DNA of 64,000 bases from assembly GCF_050379415.1 (NCBI RefSeq), contig NZ_JBNRLS010000001.1, positions 744,001 through 808,000 on the forward strand. Reading direction: 5' to 3'. The notes under the pieces were generated by a model. That model was not told the origin of the DNA. It made no database searches and worked only from the letters and a program-made list of their open reading frames with translations. Source of the DNA: Marinobacter sp050379415. Its GTDB lineage: Bacteria > Pseudomonadota > Gammaproteobacteria > Pseudomonadales > Oleiphilaceae. Positions 1-6,539 of the stretch are shown piece after piece. The translations under genes were made by a program, and so were the position numbers. Position 1 is the stretch's first letter; each line of letters starts with the position of its first letter.

Positions 1-469
1 TGAAGTAGCGGTACTGCCCGGGATCCGACACCAGCCCCGAGAGCACCGAAGCGGCCTCCGCCTCACTACCGGAGGACAACCGCCCCATGGCCCCGAAGAA
101 TACATAAGCCAGGGCAATCGATCCGAACACCGCGGTATAGGAGAGCACCACGAACGCCGCCAGCACACTGAGCCGACCGGCCAGCATCCAGCCACGGGAG
201 CACCGGGTGCTGCGGATCAGACCATCCACGGCCAGGACAATGCCGTGGCGGGAATAACGCCCCAGGGCCGATTCGGTCACCATCAGCGGCAGCGTGATCA
301 GCAGGAGACAGGCCAGATAGATCAGCACGAACAGGCCACCCCCGTGCAGGCTGGCAAGGTAGGGAAACTGCCACAGGTTGGCCAGCCCCACCGTTGCGCC
401 CACGGAGGCCCAGAAGAATGTAGATTTACGGGTGAAGGCCCCGTTCGCTGTCTGATACGACGTCGACAT
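1..469 (-). CDS. SNF-family sodium-dependent transporter, N-terminal part (cut by window start)
   Basis: I translated the minus strand from the ATG at 469; the frame stays open to base 1, so about 156 N-terminal residues are visible. The first membrane helix contains GATVGLANLWQFPY, the TM1 signature of the neurotransmitter:sodium symporter (SNF/LeuT) family, where an unwound GLGN-type segment binds Na+ and substrate. A second hydrophobic helix (FVLIYLACLLLITLPLMV) leads into ESALGRYSR, which matches the E-x-x-x-G-R motif after TM2 in this family. A third helix follows before the sequence leaves the window. The product is an inner-membrane Na+-coupled solute symporter, probably for an amino acid or similar compound; the substrate cannot be told. 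It is divergent from smpB across a 177-bp gap. Confidence 0.85.
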   Translation of the reverse strand, partial: MSTSYQTANGAFTRKSTFFWASVGATVGLANLWQFPYLASLHGGGLFVLIYLACLLLITLPLMVTESALGRYSRHGIVLAVDGLIRSTRCSRGWMLAGRLSVLAAFVVLSYTAVFGSIALAYVFFGAMGRLSSGSEAEAASVLSGLVSDPGQYRYF

Positions 470-533
470 GCATTTCCCTGAAAGTATCTGCGTGGCCATT
501 GTAGCCGATGCCGGCAAAGTCGCACGCCTCATT

Positions 534-560
534 GGTCACGATTACGGCGTTTTCGTGACC
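534..560. promoter_or_regulatory. Inverted repeat in the SNF transporter/smpB divergent intergenic region
   Basis: GGTCACG at 534-540 is matched by CGTGACC at 554-560, a perfect 7-bp inverted repeat with a 13-bp spacer. It lies between divergent genes, and a TACAAT box that could be the smpB -10 is at 579-584. An operator role is only suggested by position. Confidence 0.3.
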
Positions 561-646
561 GGTCTGGCAGTCCTGGGCTACAATGCGCGTTTTGCCGGGG
601 CAAGCCCGGCCGTTCGTTCATTTATCCGAACCCGGATCACTGATTC

Positions 647-1126
647 ATGAGCAAGAAGAAACCCGGAACGCCGAGTAGTACCATCGCCCTGAACAAGAAG
701 GCGAAACACGAGTATCACATCGAGGAACGCTTCGAGGCGGGTCTGTCCCTGCTGGGCTGGGAGGTCAAATCCCTGCGGGCCGGCAAGGCGCAGCTGGTGG
801 ACGCGTATGTGCTGCTCAAGAACGGCGAGGCCTGGTTACTCGGCGCCCACATCACCCCCCTGAGCACCGTTTCCACCCACGTGATCCCCGATCCGACCCG
901 CACCCGCAAACTGCTGCTGCACAAGAAAGAGATCGCCAAGATCCTGGGCAAGGTCAACCAGGCAGGCTTCACCTGCATCCCCCTCGCCCTTTACTGGAAG
1001 AACAACAAGGTGAAGTGCGAGATCGCCCTGGCCAAGGGCAAGAAGCAATTCGACAAGCGCGCCACCGAGAAAGAGCGCGACTGGAACCGCCAGAAGCAGC
1101 GCATTCTGCGCGAAGCCAACCTCTGA
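647..1126 (+). CDS. smpB: SsrA (tmRNA)-binding protein SmpB
   Basis: This 159-residue protein matches SmpB in length and sequence throughout. The N-terminal part has NKKAKHEYHIEERFEAGLSL and GWEVKSLRAGKAQL, the conserved oligonucleotide-binding beta-barrel that grips the tRNA-like domain of tmRNA. The basic C-terminal tail (KKQFDKRATEKERDWNRQKQR) is the segment that enters the ribosomal decoding centre and mRNA channel. SmpB delivers alanyl-tmRNA to stalled ribosomes for trans-translation. Its partner RNA gene ssrA lies only about 1.6 kb downstream on the same strand, separated by the wax ester synthase gene, which supports the call. Confidence 0.97.
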   Translation: MSKKKPGTPSSTIALNKKAKHEYHIEERFEAGLSLLGWEVKSLRAGKAQLVDAYVLLKNGEAWLLGAHITPLSTVSTHVIPDPTRTRKLLLHKKEIAKILGKVNQAGFTCIPLALYWKNNKVKCEIALAKGKKQFDKRATEKERDWNRQKQRILREANL

Positions 1127-1266
1127 TTCCGCTCCCCACGGATTAGCAAATACCTGACGCCGGTCATGGCCGGCGCCGAGGGGTATGTCGCATACTTGCT
1201 CTCTTTGTTCAGAAATCCAACAGGCCTATACTCGGGAATTCCGGTGCATGGCAAAGGGAGCCGCTT

Positions 1267-2685
1267 ATGTCACCCAAACAGACGCCGATGTCCTCCGTAG
1301 ACCGTGCGTGGCTGCGCATGGATACCCCCCAGAACCCCATGATGATCTGCGGGGTATGGGCACTGGAACGGCCGGTTTCAATGAGCCGCCTTCGGCACAC
1401 GCTTGAAGAGCGATTCCTGTGCTTCGACCGGTTCCGGCAACGGGTCATAGACACCGGAGACCGGGCTTACTGGCAGGACGACCCCTTGTTCGACCTGGAC
1501 AACCACCTGCACCGCATCGCCCTGCCCGGCAAGGCGGACAAAGCCGAGCTCCAGAAGCTGGTCAGTGACATGAACAGCACCTCCCTGGATTTCCGGCAAC
1601 CGCTCTGGCAAATGCACTACATCGACAATTACGGCGACGGTGGCGCACTGCTGATTCGAATTCATCATTGCATTGCCGATGGCATCTCGCTGGTGCGGGT
1701 GATGCTGTCACTGACCGATAAAACGCCGGAACCCAGACTGGGCAAAGTGGCCCGCAAGCGTCGCTCCAAACCCCACCAGAGATCGACAATCCAGAACTTC
1801 CTGCACCGTGCTGTAGACAGCGCGCAAACGGCGACCAATCAGGCAAGACTGTTCATTCAGTCCGTTCGCGATGAGCCCAACTATCCCCTGAAACTGGCAT
1901 CCACCGCCGGCGGCGTAGCCTTCGACCTTTTCAAGCTTGGCCTGGCCCCTGGAGAGCCCAGAACCGGCCTGAAGGAACCGCTATCCGGACGCAAGCAGGT
2001 AGCCTGGGCGGATCCTCTGGATCTTGCCGAAGTGAAGGCCTGCGCCAAGGCTTTGGGCGGCACGATCAACGACGCTCTGCTCTGCACCGTCACCGGGGCG
2101 TTGCAGCGGCATTTTGCGGCTCACAAGGAGACAATCCCCGAGTGCGGCATCCGCGTGGCGGTGCCGTTCAACCTGCGGCCTCTTGATCAACCTATCGAAA
2201 CACTCGGCAACAAGTTCGGCCTGGTGCTGGTTACGCTCCCGGTAGAAGTAATGGACCCTCTCCTGTGCTTCCGTCAGGTACAGGAGAACATGAACCGCCT
2301 CAAGCGCTCCTATCAGGCCCAAGTTACCTACAGCCTGCTTGATATCTTCGGTCGGGGCCCCGATGTTATCGAACGAAGGGCTCTGGATCTGCTCAGTAAC
2401 AAGGCCTCCGCCGTGCTGACCAACGTGCCCGGTCCGAAAGAGCCCCTGTACCTGGCAGGCAGCAAGCTGACCCAGCCCATGTTCTGGGTGCCCCAGAGCG
2501 GCACCATCGGTATCGGCATGAGCATCCTGAGCTATGCCGGCACCGTGCAATTCGGCATCACCGTGGACAAGGCGATTCACGCCGATCCGGATGCCGTAAT
2601 GGATTACTTCCGGGAGAGCTTCCAGGCCCTGAGCCACGCGGCTCTGGCCGGACGCCCCGAAGCAGTGAAGCGCCACGCAAGCTGA
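1267..2685 (+). CDS. Wax ester synthase / diacylglycerol acyltransferase (WS/DGAT family)
   Basis: The 472-residue protein has the bacterial WS/DGAT architecture. The catalytic motif HHCIADG is at about residues 133-139, preceded by the conserved PLW (about 112-114). The C-terminal domain has the ND motif in GGTINDALLC and a conserved NVPGP segment. The family esterifies fatty alcohols or diacylglycerol with acyl-CoA at the cytoplasmic membrane, forming storage lipid. The N-terminus (MSSVDRAWLRMDTPQNPMMI) is typical, and the ATG has an upstream GGGAG. Marinobacter genomes carry several WS/DGAT paralogues, and I cannot tell from sequence alone how active this one is or which acceptor it prefers. 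It sits between smpB and ssrA, an unrelated context. Confidence 0.93.
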   Translation: MSPKQTPMSSVDRAWLRMDTPQNPMMICGVWALERPVSMSRLRHTLEERFLCFDRFRQRVIDTGDRAYWQDDPLFDLDNHLHRIALPGKADKAELQKLVSDMNSTSLDFRQPLWQMHYIDNYGDGGALLIRIHHCIADGISLVRVMLSLTDKTPEPRLGKVARKRRSKPHQRSTIQNFLHRAVDSAQTATNQARLFIQSVRDEPNYPLKLASTAGGVAFDLFKLGLAPGEPRTGLKEPLSGRKQVAWADPLDLAEVKACAKALGGTINDALLCTVTGALQRHFAAHKETIPECGIRVAVPFNLRPLDQPIETLGNKFGLVLVTLPVEVMDPLLCFRQVQENMNRLKRSYQAQVTYSLLDIFGRGPDVIERRALDLLSNKASAVLTNVPGPKEPLYLAGSKLTQPMFWVPQSGTIGIGMSILSYAGTVQFGITVDKAIHADPDAVMDYFRESFQALSHAALAGRPEAVKRHAS

Positions 2686-2717
2686 GCAGGGGTAGGTATA
2701 AATAACGCAATTACCCC

Positions 2718-2747
2718 TTGAAGTCCGGTATTCCGGACACATATACT
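2718..2747 (+). promoter_or_regulatory. Sigma70-type promoter of ssrA
   Basis: TTGAAG at 2718-2723 and TATACT at 2742-2747 are separated by 18 bp and lie just upstream of the mature tmRNA 5' end at 2759, as expected for ssrA. The spacer contains a perfect 6-bp inverted repeat, GTCCGG at 2723-2728 and CCGGAC at 2733-2738. Confidence 0.6.
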
Positions 2748-2758
2748 GGAATCACTAG

Positions 2759-3124
2759 GGGGACGACTTGGCTTCGACGCCGGTGACGAACCCTTGGGTG
2801 CATGTCGAGATGGCAGCGAATCTCGTAAATCCAAAGCTGCTTTAAAATAGTCGCAAACGACGAAAACTACGCACTGGCGGCGTAAGCCGTTCCAGTCGTC
2901 CTGGCTGAGGCGCCTATAACTCAGTAGCAACATCCCAGGACGTCATCGCTTATAGGCTGCTCCGCTACCCAGAGCTCACTGGATAGCGGCTAAGATTAAA
3001 GAGCTCGCCTCTTGCACCCTGACCTTCGGGTCGCTTGAGGTTAAAACAATAGAAGGACACTAAGCATGTAGACCTCAAGGCTGAGTGCTGGCGGACGCGG
3101 GTTCAATTCCCGCCGTCTCCACCA
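2759..3124 (+). ncRNA. ssrA: Transfer-messenger RNA (tmRNA)
   Basis: The 5' end GGGGACG pairs over seven positions with CGTCTCC before the ACCA end, forming the tRNA-like acceptor stem (one G-U pair). The 3' part contains the T-arm sequence GGTTCAATTCC. The internal reading frame at 2853-2885 encodes the degradation tag ANDENYALAA followed by TAA, a typical gammaproteobacterial tag ending in ALAA. The RNA works with SmpB to rescue stalled ribosomes and mark the nascent chain for ClpXP-type proteases. The CCA is encoded in the DNA at 3122-3124. An intrinsic terminator follows directly. Confidence 0.97.
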
Positions 3125-3135
3125 AACACCCAGAG

Positions 3136-3165
3136 AAAAGCCCCTGATTTCAGGGGCTTTTTTTT
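3136..3165 (+). terminator. Intrinsic terminator of ssrA
   Basis: The hairpin AAGCCCCTG / CAGGGGCTT with a 4-nt loop is followed by eight T residues, 12 nt after the tmRNA CCA end. This is a strong rho-independent terminator. Confidence 0.92.
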
Positions 3166-3178
3166 GCAGTTCACGAAA

Positions 3179-4915
3179 TCAGCTGCTGACAGTGTCCACA
3201 TTGGGACCACATTTCCAGTTAATATAGTCGGGTACCGGAAGTGGCTTGGCATAGTAGAAGCCCTGCGCCGTATCTGCCCCATACTCTAAGACAATCTGAT
3301 GCTGCTCCTCCGTCTCGACTCCCTCGACGGTGACGTGCAGATTCAATGCGTGTGCCATCCTGATCATAGAACTCAGAACCGTCCGGGCATGAGAGCTCTC
3401 ATTCAGGCTCGACACAAAAGCACGGTCAATCTTCAGTCCCGAGAGCGGCAAATGAGCGAGGTACTGGAATGATGAGTACCCCGTACCGAAATCATCCAGG
3501 CTCACAAGGAACCCCTGGTTTCGCAAACTCTCGACGGCCACTTTGGCATGAGCAGGATCTCTGATCAGTGCTCCCTCAGTAATCTCAATCTCCAGTTTTT
3601 CAGGTTCAACCCCGTACAAAGAGACGATACGACCTAAACTCTGTACCAAAGCACTATCCATCAGATTCTTTGCGGAAAAGTTAATGCTTACCCGGAGTAA
3701 GTCGTGCTGCTTGATATCCTCACACGCTTTCCTGATCACAAATCGGGTAACGGGATCTATTAATGTGGTGTTTTCCAGTTTGGGCATAAACAAACCTGGC
3801 AAAACCATGGATCCATCGCTGCTGAACCACCGCAACAACCCCTCGCCCCCCATATGGCGACCGCTTTTCAAACAGATTTTGGGCTGATAGAAGAGAGAAA
3901 ACTCATTTTCCCGTAGCCCTTTGCGAACACTTGATATCAGGCGCACTCGCTCGGCTGTTTTCTGGTCAAACATCGGATCGTAAGACCGATAGAATCCGTT
4001 GGAATCTATAGCTGCATAGAGGGCCGTTCTTGCCCGGTTCACCACAGAATCAGGCGCAATAACACCTGTTTCAACGAAATAGCTACCAGCAACCAGTTGG
4101 ACTCTGAGCGGAATCCCATCTATTTCAGCCTCGTTTTCTCCGGCAGAACGCACAGCATTGGCAACAGAATCAACTTCCTCCCGGGATGCCCCAAAGAACA
4201 GGAGCAAAAGCTCCGAGGTGCTAAACCGATAAACGTGGTGTTCCCGAGGAATGGCTACACTGATTTGATCTGCAAGACTGCGGACAACCTTATCAGCAGT
4301 TTGCGCCCCCATGGCCTCCATGACTTCCCATAGGTCTTGCAGACGGACCAATATAACTGCCGGAGTGCCCGAAACCGGTTGTCGAGATCGGCCAGCAGAC
4401 AAAACACGATGGAGATCTTCTCTTAGAGCAGCTTGATTGGGCAGCCCCGTCTCCCGATCAACTTGAAGATCCCGCAAATGTCGTTGATTTGAAGTGCGGA
4501 GACTATGGAAGAGCCAGCTGGTAAACACAGCAATAAGTACAAAAAAAGAAATCCTGGCCAGCCAGTTTTGGGGCGACTGCATCAGGCCTCTTCCAACATC
4601 CTGGGGCATATATGGGCCCAAAAGCAGGCCTGCAATTACAGCACTCAACACCGTCGGGACGAGCCCAAACCAGGCCGCCGTCAAAATAACAGGAAGCAGA
4701 ATAATATAGGGGTATGCGTACCCAGTGCCTCCAGTTGCATAAACAATCGAGGCACCAATGGCTAACGATGCCGCGACTACGAGTACTCGCGATACCGTCC
4801 GCAGCGTTCTGTCCCGGCCACTAAAATCGAGTGCCGTACGGCCTAAGGGAGTTACAGCGAAATTGTCAGCATTCATCTGAAACACCATAAGGACACGATG
4901 CTTCCATCCCCTCAA
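3179..4915 (-). CDS. Membrane DUF4118 / degenerate GGDEF / EAL protein, predicted c-di-GMP phosphodiesterase
   Basis: Using the longest frame (TTG at 4915; in-frame ATGs at 4888 and 4876 are equally plausible), about residues 40-135 form a KdpD/DUF4118-like bundle of membrane helices. A GGDEF domain follows (about 150-310), but the signature reads RFSTSEL (230-236) instead of RFGGDEF, so it should not make c-di-GMP. The C-terminal EAL domain (about 325-565) reads E358-G-L, and keeps N412, E445, DDFGTG (474-479), K495, E531 and Q551, the usual metal and catalytic set, so hydrolysis of c-di-GMP is predicted. The gene is visibly more AT-rich than its neighbours and sits directly downstream of ssrA, a common integration site, but I found no duplicated tmRNA end. 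Confidence 0.88.
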   Translation of the reverse strand: MRGWKHRVLMVFQMNADNFAVTPLGRTALDFSGRDRTLRTVSRVLVVAASLAIGASIVYATGGTGYAYPYIILLPVILTAAWFGLVPTVLSAVIAGLLLGPYMPQDVGRGLMQSPQNWLARISFFVLIAVFTSWLFHSLRTSNQRHLRDLQVDRETGLPNQAALREDLHRVLSAGRSRQPVSGTPAVILVRLQDLWEVMEAMGAQTADKVVRSLADQISVAIPREHHVYRFSTSELLLLFFGASREEVDSVANAVRSAGENEAEIDGIPLRVQLVAGSYFVETGVIAPDSVVNRARTALYAAIDSNGFYRSYDPMFDQKTAERVRLISSVRKGLRENEFSLFYQPKICLKSGRHMGGEGLLRWFSSDGSMVLPGLFMPKLENTTLIDPVTRFVIRKACEDIKQHDLLRVSINFSAKNLMDSALVQSLGRIVSLYGVEPEKLEIEITEGALIRDPAHAKVAVESLRNQGFLVSLDDFGTGYSSFQYLAHLPLSGLKIDRAFVSSLNESSHARTVLSSMIRMAHALNLHVTVEGVETEEQHQIVLEYGADTAQGFYYAKPLPVPDYINWKCGPNVDTVSS

Positions 4916-5204
4916 TTCATTCCGACAATCGATAGGAACACGCCGGTCGCGTCGGTTACCAGCCTGGACTTCGATGTTCGTACGTCCTGATACAGCCAGA
5001 ATTCACATTAATGCTTCAAAGGTAGCTGAACTACCCCAACCATCTGTAAATCTTTGTTAAATGATCTTTGATTCGATGGTGTTAGCGATCCTTTGGCTGC
5101 CCCTTCCGGTCTCCCTGTGCGCTTCGTAACATTTCCCCAATGAACTACGGCTATCTTCCGGATAGGGTTGAGAACGAATTCTTACTGGAAGGCTCTGTAG
5201 CCCC

Positions 5205-5801
5205 ATGAACCAGCCGGACGATCCGGAAAATCTCGAGCAACTGCTGGACCGCCTGCGCACCCACACCGATGGTCAGGCCCAGGTATCGGTGGCGGACATC
5301 CTGAATGCCGTCGGCGAGCGATCTTTCGGCCCCGTCGCTCTGGTGGCGGGCCTGGTTGTGGTTGCACCGCTGATTGGAGACATTCCCGGTGTACCCACCC
5401 TGCTTGGACTGCTGGTGCTGCTGACGCTCGGGCAGTTACTGTTCCGGCGTCATTCCATCTGGTTGCCCCCCACTCTTGCCACTAGAAAGCTGGAACAGGC
5501 CAAACTGGCCAAGGGGCTGGACTGGGTCGAGAAGCCGGCGCGTTATCTGGATCGGCACACCAGGCCGCGCCTGGTCTGGCTCACCCGGGGCCCGGGGCAA
5601 TATCTGATGGCGCTGGTGTGTATGGCCGTGGCGCTCGCGATGCCCACCATGGAGGTGGTTCCGTTCAGCGCCAATGGTGGTGGGCTGGCACTGATGGCGT
5701 TCGGGTTGGCGATGATCGCCCGGGACGGGTTGCTGGCACTGTTCGCGACATCGATCACTCTGGGCACCTTCTGGTTTGTGATCTCCGGGTTGATGGGGTG
5801 A
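5205..5801 (+). CDS. ExoD family membrane protein
   Basis: The 198-residue protein matches the ExoD (exopolysaccharide synthesis, ExoD) family in size and layout. A short cytoplasmic N-terminus (LEQLLDRLRT, then VSVADILNAVGERSFG) is followed by hydrophobic segments beginning GPVALVAGLVVVAPL and IPGVPTLLGLLVLLTLGQLL, and two more helices near the C-terminus. IPGVP and the RR(H)S after the second helix are typical. ExoD was named for an exopolysaccharide and alkaline-tolerance phenotype in rhizobia, and its biochemical role is unknown. The ATG has a rather distant GGAAGG upstream. It is convergent with the small membrane protein gene that ends the glt-like operon. Confidence 0.8.
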   Translation: MNQPDDPENLEQLLDRLRTHTDGQAQVSVADILNAVGERSFGPVALVAGLVVVAPLIGDIPGVPTLLGLLVLLTLGQLLFRRHSIWLPPTLATRKLEQAKLAKGLDWVEKPARYLDRHTRPRLVWLTRGPGQYLMALVCMAVALAMPTMEVVPFSANGGGLALMAFGLAMIARDGLLALFATSITLGTFWFVISGLMG

Positions 5802-5842
5802 GAGCGGCGGTCCCTGCCCTCATCACAATCTTCACTTCCCGA

Positions 5843-6520
5843 TCACATGGAAAACCAGTTGCGCTTGATTTGCTCGTAGTCGTCTTTTCCGATAACCCCG
5901 GCTTCCGCCAGCCGGCGCATTTCCGCGACAGCCAGGGGAATTCGCCGCTTGCCCTCGGGCAGCTGCCGCTGGCCACGGAGTATGCCTTCCCGGAGCTCGG
6001 TCAGGAACGAATCCACCTGCTCCCGGCTCGGGGTGCGGGCGTCGATGGTGAATAACACCACATCGCTGTTCAGGGCCCGGAACTCGAAGACATGCCGGGT
6101 GGTGCGAACGGCGAGGGACATGAAGATAACCGCAAGCACCAGCGGTGCAATCAGCCAGGGCAACGGTGCCGGAAATACCGAATACAGGGCGGCTGGCACC
6201 GTCATGCAGATGGCGCCGGCGAGCCAGAGGCCAAGCCGGTAATCCCGGATCTCCCTGGGTTCTTCCTGGACGAAGGTCAGGTCAATCACCTGCTCCGGCA
6301 GGTCTTTCTTGCGCCGGTTGGTCTGGATCAGCAGGTAATGGCTGCTGAACCGTGTAAACAGTGTGCTGATTTTCGCGGATACCCGGGTCTGGCGCAGCCG
6401 GCGGTCAATCCGCCAGCTGTCCCGGGGCGGGACGCTCCAGCCGTCCCGTTGCATTTCAAGGTCTGGCACGCTCCATCGATCCAGTTCAATTACATCCTCC
6501 TGGGTCACAGCAATGGTCAC
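5843..6520 (-). CDS. Uncharacterised membrane protein with SHOCT-like C-terminus
   Basis: I place the start at the GTG at 6520 because AAGGAG lies 7 nt upstream and a longer frame would run into the preceding gene, giving 225 residues. The N-terminal half is hydrophilic and may be a small PH-like or cytoplasmic domain. Two adjacent membrane helices (LGLWLAGAICMTVPAALYSV and LPWLIAPLVLAVIFMSLAV) follow at about 125-165. The C-terminal 30 residues (MRRLAEAGVIGKDDYEQIK) resemble the SHOCT short oligomerisation module. It begins 20 nt after the stop of the HzsA-related lipoprotein gene and is the last gene of that operon. I do not recognise a function. Confidence 0.75.
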   Translation of the reverse strand: MTIAVTQEDVIELDRWSVPDLEMQRDGWSVPPRDSWRIDRRLRQTRVSAKISTLFTRFSSHYLLIQTNRRKKDLPEQVIDLTFVQEEPREIRDYRLGLWLAGAICMTVPAALYSVFPAPLPWLIAPLVLAVIFMSLAVRTTRHVFEFRALNSDVVLFTIDARTPSREQVDSFLTELREGILRGQRQLPEGKRRIPLAVAEMRRLAEAGVIGKDDYEQIKRNWFSM

Positions 6521-6539
6521 GTTACGTCTCCTTATTCTT

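Noticed and set aside
2759..3178. Integrated element using the tmRNA 3' end as attachment site
   Set aside because: No integrase gene and no second copy of the tmRNA 3' end were seen in the window.
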